DNA of 41,955 bases. Source: Acidobacteriaceae bacterium (GTDB lineage Bacteria; Acidobacteriota; Terriglobia; Terriglobales; Acidobacteriaceae). Both the position numbers and the translations under genes were made by a program. Below, one piece after another: positions 25,316 through 33,786 of the stretch. The notes under the pieces were generated by a model. It worked only from the letters and a program-made list of their open reading frames with translations, was not told the origin of the DNA and made no database searches. Positions within the stretch are counted from its first letter, which is position 1. Every line of letters starts with the position of its first letter. The stretch covers positions 1 through 41,955 of the forward strand of contig JANYBT010000146.1 of assembly GCA_025360645.1 (NCBI GenBank). The letters are read 5' to 3'.

Positions 25316-26587
25316 CTATCTCCCCACCCGCAACGATGGCACCAATACGCCCGACCCAACCTGGCTGTCTTTGCTCGGGTTGCTGGCAGGTTTGCTGGCA
25401 GGCAGGCTTCTCTCTGCTGCATCCGGCGCCTTGGTCAATTTCTTCGCCAGCTCAGCAAAGCTGCGTCCCAGAGGATTTTTCTCTTGCAATGCGATCGGAC
25501 TTCCCTTGTCCACCGCTGCGCTGATCGCCGCATAGTTGTTCGGGATCGTCCAGAACACCCGGCAACCGGTTGCTTCTTCCAGGTCGAGTTCACTCATCCC
25601 GGGAATCTTCTGATACCGGTTCATCACCAGACCCGCTCTACCCCGCTCATCGCCTTGCCGCAGCGCAATGGAAAGCTGCCGCGCGCTCCACAGCGATGCC
25701 TGGTCTGCTTGCGCCACCACTAGCGTGATCGTGGATATCTCCTGGATCAACCGTGCCATGTCGTCCGCCCGGCCTGAGCCGTCCACCACGACCTCGGCAT
25801 ATTGGCTGGTCAACAAGTCGAACAACTGCATCAGGTCATTGGCTGAGGGCGCCTGAGACGTCGGTTGTTGCGGCCCCGCCAGCAGATGCAATCCCGACTT
25901 ATGCTGCGTCACCAGTCCCTGCAACAGAGACGCGTCCATGCGATGGAAGCTTTGCAGCGCTTCCACCACTCCGAATGCTGGGCGCAAATTCAAATGCAGC
26001 GCGGCGTGTCCCAGCGCCGCCAAATCCACCAACACAACTTTGCCGGTCAATCGCTGCAGCGCCACCGCCGTATTCACCGCCACCGTCGTCGCGCCGCTCC
26101 CGCCCTTCGCATTCAGAAAGGCATACACCCGCGAGCGCTGGAGGCTGGCCGGCGACTGCCCTCGATTGGCCCGATATCGGGCAAAGGCTTCGATCCACGC
26201 CTCCCGATTGGCGTTCCGGTCCACAAATTCAACCGCGCCCGCCCGCATCGCCGAAACGATTAAATTGGGCTGGCTTACTTCTCCCACTGCAAAAATGCAG
26301 ATCTCCGGAAGGTACCCCCGAATCAGCTCCATCGCTTCAAACGCACGCTGCGGCCGGTGCGATTCAATTTCCACCAGCACCACCTCCGCGCCTTGTCCAA
26401 CCAGCAGGCGCAATACCGCACTCGATCCATTCGTTGGAAGACCCAGGTGGCTGAACACCACTCGGCCCAGTTGCGTGCTGTCCACGCGATTCGCCAGGAC
26501 CGCAGCTTGCTCGCGATCCTCGCTCAGCAGCACGGCAGGAATGCCGTGGCTGGAACGTTCTTGCCCCGAATTTCGGTTCAACTGCAT
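25316..26587 (-). CDS. cpaE: CpaE/TadZ-like pilus-assembly ATPase
   Basis: A MinD/ParA-type ATPase that localises Tad pilus machinery. The 423 residues consist of an N-terminal receiver-like domain (about 18-140: VVLVEIESHRPQRAFEAMELI, AMRAGAVEFVDR), a P-loop domain with deviant Walker A KGGSGATT (162-169) preceded by YAFLNA, the switch region VVLVDLAALGH, and a Ser/Pro-rich C-terminal tail from about 395. The Asp phospho-acceptor of true receivers is not evident. No other tad/cpa gene (CpaF, TadB/C, secretin, pilin) is in the window, so it is an orphan here. ATG 26587 is chosen; GTG 26590 is directly in front of it. Confidence 0.85.
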   Translation of the reverse strand: MQLNRNSGQERSSHGIPAVLLSEDREQAAVLANRVDSTQLGRVVFSHLGLPTNGSSAVLRLLVGQGAEVVLVEIESHRPQRAFEAMELIRGYLPEICIFAVGEVSQPNLIVSAMRAGAVEFVDRNANREAWIEAFARYRANRGQSPASLQRSRVYAFLNAKGGSGATTVAVNTAVALQRLTGKVVLVDLAALGHAALHLNLRPAFGVVEALQSFHRMDASLLQGLVTQHKSGLHLLAGPQQPTSQAPSANDLMQLFDLLTSQYAEVVVDGSGRADDMARLIQEISTITLVVAQADQASLWSARQLSIALRQGDERGRAGLVMNRYQKIPGMSELDLEEATGCRVFWTIPNNYAAISAAVDKGSPIALQEKNPLGRSFAELAKKLTKAPDAAERSLPASKPASNPSKDSQVGSGVLVPSLRVGR

Positions 26588-26816
26588 CACGAAAGCCGGC
26601 TCACTTTGTTGCCCGCTGGCTCCCGCCGCCTGCTTCCAGGCAGCGTCGGCACCTGCTTCAATTATGGACTCAATTCACAGACGGAGTCGAGGCGCGCAGC
26701 TTGGGTTTTTCCCCACAGTCGTTGCTTCAATTCTATGCAAAGAAACTTGAATTGGAAAGCCGCAAAACCAAGTCCGCCCAAGTCCCCGCAAGCCCTAGCT
26801 TTATACTAGAGAGGGA

Positions 26817-28163
26817 ATGATGCCAGCCGGGCCCAGCACCACCGTCCATCGCCATCCGCACACCCCTGCCCTGAGCAGCGGCCAGCGAGCGTGGCGGGCC
26901 TTGCGCCACCGCAATTTTCAGCTCTTTTTCGGCGGCCAGCTCATTTCCCTGACCGGCACCTGGATGCAGAGTATCGCTCTCTCCTGGCTGGTCTATCGCC
27001 TCACCGGTTCCGCTCTGCTGCTCGGCACGGTAGGCTTCGCCAGCCAGATCCCCGTCTTTCTCGTCGCCCCGTTGGGCGGAACCATCGTGGACCGCGCCAA
27101 TCGCCACCGCATCATCGTCGGTACCCAGACTGCCGCCATGATTCTGGCTTCCGTTCTCACTGTGCTCACGCTTACTCACCGCATCCAGGTGTGGCAAATC
27201 TTTGTGCTTTCCGCCCTGCTGGGGATTGTTAATGCCTTCGACATCCCTGCCCGTCAGGCGTTCCTGGTAGAGATGGTCGGTCGCGAAGACCTCATGAACG
27301 CCATCGCCCTCAACTCTTCCATGTTCAACGGCGCCCGCATCATCGGCCCCGCTATCGCCGGAATTCTAGTTTCCCGCATCGGCGAGGGCTGGTGCTTCTT
27401 CGCCAATGCCGTCAGCTACATCGCAGTCATCATCGGCCTGCTTCTGATGCGCGTCAAAAAACCTCATCGCCCCGCTTCATCGGCCTCGCCATTGGCCGAC
27501 ATTCTCGAAGGCTTTCGCTTCGTCAGCCGCTCCGGCCCGATTCGCGCCATCTTGCTGCTGCTCGGCCTGGTCAGTCTGGTGGGAATGCCCTACACCGTCC
27601 TGATGCCCGTTTTTGCCGACCGCATCTTGCATCGCGGCGCTCACGGTCTCGGGATCTTGATGACCTTCACCGGAATCGGCGCTTTGCTCGGTGCCGCCAC
27701 CCTCGCTTTTCGCTCGGGGGTGAAAGGCCTGGGCCGCTGGATTGCACTGTCCTGCGCCGGCTTCGGCGTCAGCCTCTTCGCGTTTTCCTTTTCCCGCAGC
27801 TTCTGGCTCTCCGCTGCTCTCTTGCTGCCCGTGGGCTACAGCATGATGCTCGAGATGGCCTGCTCTAACACCCTCATCCAAACCATGGTGCCCGACCACT
27901 TGCGCGGCCGTGTGATGGCCGTCTATTCCATGATGTTCATGGGTATGGCGCCCTTCGGCGCGTTGTTTGGGGGCGCGCTGGCCGACAAGCTGGGCGCGCC
28001 CATCACCGTCGCCGTTGGTGCCACCGCATCCGTGATCGGCGCCATTGTCTTCGGGACGCACCTCCCCAGAATTCGCGTCGAAGCGCGCCAGATGATCATC
28101 GCCCAAGGCCTGGTAGGCGGAGAACCCGCCGAAGAAATGAACGCCCGCGCCGTCAACGACTAG
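26817..28163 (+). CDS. MFS transporter (DHA3-like exporter)
   Basis: A 448-residue inner-membrane protein with 12 predicted helices. The first half opens with RNFQLFFGGQLISLTGTWMQSIALSWLVYRLTGS, the signature of the DHA3/enterobactin-exporter-like branch. The loop 2-3 motif is APLGGTIVDRANRHRII, and the start of the second half is AILLLLGLVSLVGMPYTVLMPVFAD. Later come MVPDHLRGRVMAVYSMMFMGMAPFGALFGG and a polar C-tail. GAGGGA precedes the ATG. A TATACT at 26802-26807 is very close to the start, so the leader would be very short if it is the promoter. It is divergent from cpaE. The substrate is unknown. Confidence 0.9.
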   Translation: MMPAGPSTTVHRHPHTPALSSGQRAWRALRHRNFQLFFGGQLISLTGTWMQSIALSWLVYRLTGSALLLGTVGFASQIPVFLVAPLGGTIVDRANRHRIIVGTQTAAMILASVLTVLTLTHRIQVWQIFVLSALLGIVNAFDIPARQAFLVEMVGREDLMNAIALNSSMFNGARIIGPAIAGILVSRIGEGWCFFANAVSYIAVIIGLLLMRVKKPHRPASSASPLADILEGFRFVSRSGPIRAILLLLGLVSLVGMPYTVLMPVFADRILHRGAHGLGILMTFTGIGALLGAATLAFRSGVKGLGRWIALSCAGFGVSLFAFSFSRSFWLSAALLLPVGYSMMLEMACSNTLIQTMVPDHLRGRVMAVYSMMFMGMAPFGALFGGALADKLGAPITVAVGATASVIGAIVFGTHLPRIRVEARQMIIAQGLVGGEPAEEMNARAVND

Positions 28164-28204
28164 CCCCGCGCCCGCAGCGGCAAAGTGATTCCAGCCGCAG
28201 CCTC

Positions 28205-28273
28205 GGCATTGATCGGCCCAGCCCGTAAGTGCTGTGCCGGCTGGGCATTGATCAGCCCAGCCCGTAAGTGCTG
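28205..28273. repeat. Two direct 30-bp repeats (39-bp period)
   Basis: Copies at 28205-28234 and 28244-28273 share GGCATTGATC, then R, then CCCAGCCCGTAAGTGCTG, with one mismatch. A 9-base spacer separates them. They fill the 232-base gap between the convergent MFS and TIGR03118-like genes. Probably a dispersed intergenic repeat. Confidence 0.8.
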
Positions 28274-28395
28274 GGTACGCTGGGTAGGCGAAGCGGAACC
28301 GACCGAGTCCCGCCAGGGACGCCACTCGACCGCGCTCGCAGGGACCGCCCAGAGCAGTCCCTGCCTCGCCGCTACTCCACCCACCGCATCCGGTC

Positions 28396-29460
28396 CTACT
28401 GCGCCGTGATCTTCCCGAAGTGCCCATGCACGTACCCACTCGGGCCCGACGTGTAGAACAGCTCGGTGGTCTTGCCCCCGGAGCCGCCGTTGCCGTATTT
28501 CAGATCCCACAGCCCGTTAATCGCAATCGCTTTGCCCGCGCTGGTTTTCAGCGGACCCAGCAGTGCGCCCGTAGTCGGATTGAACGCATTGATTTTCCCA
28601 TCCCCCAGGTTCCCCACAATCAGGTCGCTGCTGAATGTGCCGAAGTTCGACGGCGCCACCACGATTCCCCACGGTGCGTTCAGCGAACCCTTGGTGATCA
28701 ACCGCTTCAGGAAGTTGCCGTTCAGGTCGAACTCGTCCACATAGCCGCAGCCCGCGCAGAAGGTTGCGTCCGTCTTGGTGGCATTTTGCTTGGCGTAGAG
28801 CACGTACATGATGCCGCCAATATTGCGAATGTTGAACGGGGCGTAACCGCTGGGTATGCCGCTGTCATGAAACGATCCGGCCAGCGAGGTCTTGGTGAAC
28901 GTTTTGTTGAACACGTCAATGGTGCCGGCGTGAAAGTTGGCCACATACAGGAAGTTGCCGGTCCCGTTGTTGGCGATTTCCATCCCTTTGTAGTTGGCCT
29001 GAGAGGTGGAATTATCTACCCCAATCTGGGCATTGGTGCCAGCGCCCGTCCAGCCGCTGATCGTGCCGTCTTCGGTGACGAACAGGAACACCGAAGGCAA
29101 TCCGCCGAGCACGAAGTCGGCAGAGGAGTTGTACACCGTCCCCGTTGGCGAACCCTTGGTCCCGCCCGCCGCCGGCGGAATAGTGACTACTAGCGATTGT
29201 GGCGCGCCGCTTCCGATGTAGAGCGTGGACAATCCAGAATTGTTGTCCGAAACCCAGAAGTCTCCCGACGGGCTGTAGCTGATGCCCCATGCGTTTTGAA
29301 GGTTGACGTCGGTAAATGCTCCCATGCCGGTTTGGTCGGCGGTCAGTACGACTGCTTTATACGATGCTGCGTGCGCCGGTATTACCGCTGCGGCGGCAAT
29401 CACTGCCAGGCAAAGCGCGAACCACGCGGCTCGGCGATTGAGTCCTGAAGGGGTGTTCAT
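28396..29460 (-). CDS. TIGR03118-like secreted beta-propeller protein
   Basis: The 354 residues include a signal peptide (about 1-31, ending IPAHAASYK) and a repetitive beta structure characteristic of the TIGR03118 family: LQNAWGISYSPSGDFWVSDN, FLFVTEDGTISGWTG, FLYVANFHAGTIDVFN, then LNAPWGIVVAP, LIVGNLGDGKINAFNP and GLWDLKYGNGG. These proteins resemble NHL/SMP-30-type propellers; the function is not established. ATG 29460 is chosen because AGGAGA lies 6 bases upstream; an in-frame codon at 29559 would add a segment with no signal peptide character. There is one CxxC (FCAGCGY). Confidence 0.82.
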   Translation of the reverse strand: MNTPSGLNRRAAWFALCLAVIAAAAVIPAHAASYKAVVLTADQTGMGAFTDVNLQNAWGISYSPSGDFWVSDNNSGLSTLYIGSGAPQSLVVTIPPAAGGTKGSPTGTVYNSSADFVLGGLPSVFLFVTEDGTISGWTGAGTNAQIGVDNSTSQANYKGMEIANNGTGNFLYVANFHAGTIDVFNKTFTKTSLAGSFHDSGIPSGYAPFNIRNIGGIMYVLYAKQNATKTDATFCAGCGYVDEFDLNGNFLKRLITKGSLNAPWGIVVAPSNFGTFSSDLIVGNLGDGKINAFNPTTGALLGPLKTSAGKAIAINGLWDLKYGNGGSGGKTTELFYTSGPSGYVHGHFGKITAQ

Positions 29461-29720
29461 AATTTCTCCTTGAATTTGGGTGACTGGCCTCGACCGTAAC
29501 AAACAGGTTGTCCAGAAATCAAGCCAGCACGCCAAATCTAAGCGAGGCCCAGCGACCAAATGTCACCAGGATGTTGCTTTTTGGTCATCATTTCTCTATG
29601 GCAGGCAGGGCGGGGGGATGACGCGTGAGTGCTGCGTTAATCCTCGCCCTTTCCGCTGGCGACTCAACTGGCTCCGGCACCGCCCGTTCGCGCCGCGGCA
29701 GCGGTTGTTGCAATTCACCG

Positions 29721-29798
29721 ATGCCAGCAACGAACGACTTCACGTTCTACGGATTTCCAGAGGAGTGCCGCAAGTTCGATGAACGCCATCCTTTGTGA
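29721..29798 (+). pseudogene. Detached N-terminal segment of the DUF5677-like gene
   Basis: ATG 29721 opens a frame encoding 25 plausible residues (MPATNDFTFYGFPEEC, RKFDERHPL) and stopping at TGA 29796-29798. The next in-frame codons, AAC GAA ATG, lead without a shift into the downstream gene at 29805. The simplest reading is one gene with a TGG-to-TGA change at codon 26. The 260 bases before it (29461-29720) hold no supported gene. Confidence 0.45.
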
Positions 29799-29804
29799 AA
29801 CGAA

Positions 29805-30557
29805 ATGATGGGCAATCTCGCACGTGCGCTGGATCTGGCGTTTAAGAGAGTGGAAGTGATGGAACACCCCGCCGACAAGTTTGTCTACTTGTTCGGACGG
29901 GTAATCCTCGAAGACTTCATGGAGATCACGCTCGTCTGCTATCACGGCTACGGTGTTGCGGCCTCCAAGCTCGTTCGCAGCATGTACGAGCTCGCTGTTA
30001 CGGTGCGTTACCTTCATGAGCACCCCGACGAGGTGGAAACGTTTTTGGCTTACCATCTCGTTCAAGAAGACAAGTTCACCAGTCGCTTAATTGAGACTTT
30101 CGGTGGGAGCATTCTGCCAGCTGATCTCATCGCAGAAATCAGACGCAAGGCAGCTGAGGTCAAAGAAGACTTCATGATTCCGGTCTGTGATCATCCCGGC
30201 TCGAAGATGCGGTTGAATCACACCTGGAACAAACTAAACTTTGTTGCGATGGCGAAGAAGGCCGGAGCAATCGGCTCGCTCATCCTCTCTGGCTACTACT
30301 TCCCGTTGCGTCATGCTCATCCGACATTCGGAGGCCTGAAGGAGCGACTGGAAATCGTGAACGAGGAGGTGAGTCTAAAGGGCGATTCACAGCCCGAAAC
30401 CGCAGATCATTCATTGAAGACTGCCCACAACTGCATCCTTGATACTTTGCTTGTGCAAAGCGAACACTTTAGAATCGAAGGACTCGAAGAAGCGATACAA
30501 GTTTGCTACCGTGACTTCGTGCGTGTCTGGTCGCCAGACTCTCCGTTGTTGAAATAG
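29805..30557 (+). CDS. DUF5677-like protein of unknown function
   Basis: A 250-residue soluble, mainly helical protein. The segment SKLVRSMYELAVTVRYLHEHPDEVETFLAYHLVQ fits the DUF5677 family, as do the central KLNFVAMAKKAG, the later YYFPLRHAHPTFGG and the C-terminal helices. No function is established for the family. The coding sequence is less GC-biased at third positions than its neighbours, hinting at acquisition. The true start may be ATG 29721, with an in-frame TGA interrupting; translation from the ATG ATG pair at 29805/29808 would give an N-terminally short form. It is convergent with korC. Confidence 0.65.
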   Translation: MMGNLARALDLAFKRVEVMEHPADKFVYLFGRVILEDFMEITLVCYHGYGVAASKLVRSMYELAVTVRYLHEHPDEVETFLAYHLVQEDKFTSRLIETFGGSILPADLIAEIRRKAAEVKEDFMIPVCDHPGSKMRLNHTWNKLNFVAMAKKAGAIGSLILSGYYFPLRHAHPTFGGLKERLEIVNEEVSLKGDSQPETADHSLKTAHNCILDTLLVQSEHFRIEGLEEAIQVCYRDFVRVWSPDSPLLK

Positions 30558-30627
30558 CGCACTCTCCGACCGCACCACATTTTTGCCTGCGGGGCAAAAC
30601 TCGACGTTGCTCTTGGTTTTGGGTGGC

Positions 30628-30680
30628 GCAGCGCTTCAGCGCTGCGGTAACCGCGTGGTGTGAACGCGGCTTTTAGCCGC
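30628..30680. repeat. REP-like pair of hairpins
   Basis: Two close hairpins: GCAGCGC-TTCA-GCGCTGC (30628-30645) and GCGGC-TTTTA-GCCGC (30666-30680). They lie between the convergent DUF5677-like gene and korC and could serve as a bidirectional terminator. The sequence resembles dispersed palindromic elements I recall from acidobacterial intergenic regions. Confidence 0.6.
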
Positions 30681-30718
30681 TGAGGTAGCGGGTCTAGCTC
30701 AAAGACGGCCCCGCCCCC

Positions 30719-31315
30719 CTACTCCTCCGAAAACGCCATCTGCGGCTCCGCTTCTCCCGCCAGTGGCCCGGCCGAGAGCGCCTGTATCCCGTACTCATAT
30801 CCCTTTTCGAATGCTTTCAAGTTCAGCTCGCGGAACCGCTCCGGCACCGAATCCGCCACCGCCTTCCGCACCGCATCGGGCTCCAGCAACTCGGTCACGG
30901 CGGTGAAGAACCCAACCATCACAATATTCAGCACCATGCGTTTGCCCAGGTCTTCCGCCAGGCGAGTCGCGGGCACGCTGTACACCTTCACTTCAGCATT
31001 GATGTTTTCCAGGTGCACCAAATCCTGCTCCACGATCAGCATCCCGCCATCTTTCAGTTCGGGCGCGAACTTCGAGTACGCTTCCTGCGACATCACCACC
31101 AGAATGTCAGGCTGGCTCACATACGGATACAGAGTCTGCGATTCTGACACGATCAATTGCGCGCTGCATGCCCCGCCCCGCGCTTCCGGCCCAAAGCTCT
31201 GCGTCATGGTCGCAAACGCGCCCTGGTAGATGGAGGCGGCTTTGCCCAACACAATCGCCGACAGGATCACTCCCTGTCCGCCAAATCCCGCCAATCGAAT
31301 CTCGGTTAGCCGCAT
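30719..31315 (-). CDS. korC: 2-oxoacid:ferredoxin oxidoreductase, gamma subunit
   Basis: The CoA-binding/gamma domain subunit of a four-subunit 2-oxoacid:ferredoxin oxidoreductase. The 198 residues begin with EIRLAGFGGQGVILSAIVLG, the family signature, followed by TQSFGPEARGGACSAQLIVS and PDILVVMSQEAY. The start is taken as ATG 31315, which overlaps the korB end by 10 bases; a GTG at 31324 is also in frame. It is the last gene of the korDABC operon. The C-terminal 20 residues are variable. Confidence 0.92.
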   Translation of the reverse strand: MRLTEIRLAGFGGQGVILSAIVLGKAASIYQGAFATMTQSFGPEARGGACSAQLIVSESQTLYPYVSQPDILVVMSQEAYSKFAPELKDGGMLIVEQDLVHLENINAEVKVYSVPATRLAEDLGKRMVLNIVMVGFFTAVTELLEPDAVRKAVADSVPERFRELNLKAFEKGYEYGIQALSAGPLAGEAEPQMAFSEE

Positions 31316-32187
31316 ACTCCGCACCCCTCTTCCTCATGCTCCATTTCTGGTCGAATGTACCGCTCTCCCAGGCTCTCCGTCATTTGCGCGGTCATCATGG
31401 TCTGGTAGTCGGGCCGCTCCCGATCCACAAACTTCCCCACCACGATTTCGCCGGTCATGGTCAGCCCCGCTTCGCTGGTGGGCGAACCGTTGCGTACCTT
31501 GCTGGCTTCTTTGTAGTACTTCATGGTGTCCAGTCCATCGCCCAGTTGATTGCGCCGCTGGTAGAGCGTGGGGCACGGCGAAATCACTTCGATAAAGCTG
31601 AAGCCCTTCTTCTGGAATGCTTCTCCGATGGACCGCGCCAGTTGTCGCACGTGGAACGTCGTCCACCGCGCCACATAAACCGCACCCGCCGCTTCCAGCA
31701 GGTGCGGCAGGTTAAACGACGGCTCGAAGGCCCCGTACGGCGAAGTGGCTGTGATCGCGTGTCCCGGCGTGGTCGGCGCCGTCTGTCCGCCCGTCATCGC
31801 GTAGATCAGGTTGTTCACGCAGATCACTTTCAGGTCGATGTTCCGCCGCGCCGCGTGGATCAAGTGGTTGCCGCCGATGGCCGAAAGGTCTCCATCCCCC
31901 GAGTACACCACCACGTTCAACTTGGGGTTCGCCAACTTCAGTCCGGTGGCAAACGGAATCGCCCGCCCGTGCGTGGTGTGGAACGAGTCCAGCTTCACGT
32001 ATCCCGCCACTCGCCCCGTACATCCGATGCCCGACACCAGCGCCAGGGATTGCAAGTCAATCCCGGAATCGATCAGCGCGCGTGCAAAACAATTTACTGT
32101 CGTGCCGATGCCGCATCCCGGACACCAGATATGCGGCATGCGGTCGGTCCGCAGAAATCTCTCAACAGGATTGACTAGCTCGCTCAT
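31306..32187 (-). CDS. korB: 2-oxoacid:ferredoxin oxidoreductase, beta subunit (TPP-binding)
   Basis: Binds thiamine diphosphate and helps hold an Fe-S cluster for oxidative decarboxylation of a 2-oxoacid (probably 2-oxoglutarate) to acyl-CoA. The 293 residues contain CPGCGIG (C22, C25), a TPP motif starting GDGDLSAIGGNHLIHAARRN, and NNLIYAMTGGQ, typical of KorB. It starts at ATG 32187, overlapping the korA stop (ATGA). An unusual acidic, cysteine-bearing C-terminal tail, EHEEEGCGVCG, overlaps the korC start. Confidence 0.94.
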   Translation of the reverse strand: MSELVNPVERFLRTDRMPHIWCPGCGIGTTVNCFARALIDSGIDLQSLALVSGIGCTGRVAGYVKLDSFHTTHGRAIPFATGLKLANPKLNVVVYSGDGDLSAIGGNHLIHAARRNIDLKVICVNNLIYAMTGGQTAPTTPGHAITATSPYGAFEPSFNLPHLLEAAGAVYVARWTTFHVRQLARSIGEAFQKKGFSFIEVISPCPTLYQRRNQLGDGLDTMKYYKEASKVRNGSPTSEAGLTMTGEIVVGKFVDRERPDYQTMMTAQMTESLGERYIRPEMEHEEEGCGVCG

Positions 32188-33341
32188 CGTGTCGCCTCCA
32201 GGATGGCGTTCAGGATTTCTTCTGGCCGGTGTACGCTTCCCCCGGCGTGGGACACCGCAATCGTCCGCGCCTTGCCCCCCGCGGCCCGTTCCACTTCCCG
32301 CACCATCTGTCCCAGGTTCAGTTCCGGCACCACAAACGCCTTGGCCTTCTCCGCCAGTTCGCGAATGCGTTTCTCCGGAAACGGCCAACAAGTAATCATG
32401 CGGAATTTGCCGACTTTCAATCCGCGCGCCCGCGCCATGTCGATGCCCTTCTGCGCCACTCGCGATGTGATGCCGTACGAAACTACGATCACATCCGCAC
32501 CTCCGATGCCTTCTTCTTCGGCGATCATGATCCGGTCGGCGGCATCCCGAATCTTGTTTTGCAGCCGTCGCACCAGCTTGTCCTGGGTTTGCGGCGTCAT
32601 GTTCGGATACCCGCGCTCATCGTGCGTCAGCCCGGTCATGTGAAACTTGTAGCCTTCTCCGGCGTGCGCCATTTCCGGCACCAGATCGCCGTTGGTCCCA
32701 TACGGCAGATACTCCTCCGCGCTCTTGCGCGTGTGTTTGCGCGGCGTCACTTCAATCCGGTCCGCGGGTGGGATGACCACCTTCTCCGTCATGTGCCCCA
32801 CCACCTCGTCCATCATGAACATCACCGGCACGCGAAATTCCTCCGCAAAATTAAACGCCTTGATGGTCAAGTCAAAGCACTCCTGCGGTGAGTTCGGGCA
32901 TAGCGCAATCACTTCGTAGTCGCCGTGCGAGCCCCATCGCGCCTGCATCATGTCGGCTTGCGCCGGCAGCGTGGGCAGCCCCGTCGAAGGTCCGCCTCGC
33001 TGCACATCCACAAATACGCACGGCGTCTCGGTCATCGCCGCGTATCCAATGTGCTCCATCATCAGCGAAAATCCCGGCCCTGACGTCACCGTGAACGCTT
33101 TTGCTCCGCCCCACACCGCGCCCTGCAGCGTGATCGACGCCGCCAGTTCGTCTTCCATTTGAATGAACGTTCCGCCGACCAGCGGCACTCGCGCCGCGAA
33201 TCGCTCCACGATTTCGGTGGAGGGAGTGATCGGATAACCCGCCGAAAATCGCGCGCCCGCCGCCAGCGCACCTTCACAGCACGCGTGGTCGCCGTCAATA
33301 AAATGAGTTCCCGTCAGCACGCCCTTGGGATCAGCTTTCAT
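32184..33341 (-). CDS. korA: 2-oxoacid:ferredoxin oxidoreductase, alpha subunit
   Basis: Pyrimidine-binding/alpha subunit. The 385 residues start GTHFIDGDHACCEGALAAG and include the family mark GYPITPSTEI. They continue with MEDELAASI, TSGPGFSLMMEHIGYA, VQRGGPSTGLPT, and FRMITCWPFPEKRIRELAEKAK near the end. ATG 33341 is chosen; it overlaps the korD end by 11 bases. The longer open frame upstream to 33623 runs through korD in another frame and has no family similarity. The subunit order D-A-B-C is typical of 2-oxoglutarate or branched-chain enzymes. Confidence 0.94.
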   Translation of the reverse strand: MKADPKGVLTGTHFIDGDHACCEGALAAGARFSAGYPITPSTEIVERFAARVPLVGGTFIQMEDELAASITLQGAVWGGAKAFTVTSGPGFSLMMEHIGYAAMTETPCVFVDVQRGGPSTGLPTLPAQADMMQARWGSHGDYEVIALCPNSPQECFDLTIKAFNFAEEFRVPVMFMMDEVVGHMTEKVVIPPADRIEVTPRKHTRKSAEEYLPYGTNGDLVPEMAHAGEGYKFHMTGLTHDERGYPNMTPQTQDKLVRRLQNKIRDAADRIMIAEEEGIGGADVIVVSYGITSRVAQKGIDMARARGLKVGKFRMITCWPFPEKRIRELAEKAKAFVVPELNLGQMVREVERAAGGKARTIAVSHAGGSVHRPEEILNAILEATR

Positions 33342-33579
33342 GATTGGCCTCCTGCTTCGCGGCCGCCGGCGTCTTGGTGCCGTAGATCGCAAAGTCCGGA
33401 CAGTACATGCCGCACAAATCGCACCCGCTGCATTTCTCAGGCGCCACCACGTGCGGCGGATGATATCCCTTCGAGTTAAAAGCAGACGAAAGCGCCAACA
33501 CCTTGGTGGGACAAAACTCCACGCAGAAACCACAGGCCTTGCAACGCTCCACGACGATCGATACACGTCCTTTGGGCAC
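33331..33579 (-). CDS. korD: Ferredoxin-like delta subunit (2 x 4Fe-4S)
   Basis: An 82-residue electron-transfer subunit with two complete 4Fe-4S motifs: CKACGFCVEFCP and CSGCDLCGMYCP. It begins KGRVSIVVERC and ends with a short polar tail. It is the first gene of the kor operon and overlaps korA by 11 bases. It passes electrons from the 2-oxoacid to ferredoxin. Confidence 0.93.
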   Translation of the reverse strand: MPKGRVSIVVERCKACGFCVEFCPTKVLALSSAFNSKGYHPPHVVAPEKCSGCDLCGMYCPDFAIYGTKTPAAAKQEANHES

Positions 33580-33733
33580 AGCACCCCCACGCCGGGAACG
33601 ATTCCCGCTCCCAGGCTCACCATAAAAGTATGAATGGGATTCGTCTCAGAACGACGTGACGCCCGTCACTAAAGCGTGTGAGGCACCGCACGCCCGCTCG
33701 CTGCGGAGCGGTGCCGCCGAAGCTTACATTTCT

Positions 33734-33784
33734 GGCGTTTCTTTTGCCGTACCCCGCGTCCCCCGCGTCCTCTGTGGTCAAACG
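33734..33784. repeat. Single copy of the repeat found at 40.5 kb
   Basis: The stretch GCCGTACCCCGCGTC, then CCCCGCGTCCTCTGTGGTCA and AACGCC matches the 44-bp tandem unit at 40515-40708, in the same orientation. It lies between the ABC importer stop (33787) and korD. The rest of this 207-base gap holds no gene. Confidence 0.7.
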
Positions 33785-33786
33785 CC

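Noticed and set aside
32188-32391. N-terminal extension of korB through korA
   Set aside because: Gly/Arg-rich translation of korA in another frame; ATG 32187 overlaps the korA stop as ATGA and starts the conserved protein.
33342-33623. N-terminal extension of korA through korD
   Set aside because: It lies in another frame of korD, has no family similarity, and the conserved KorA start is at 33341.
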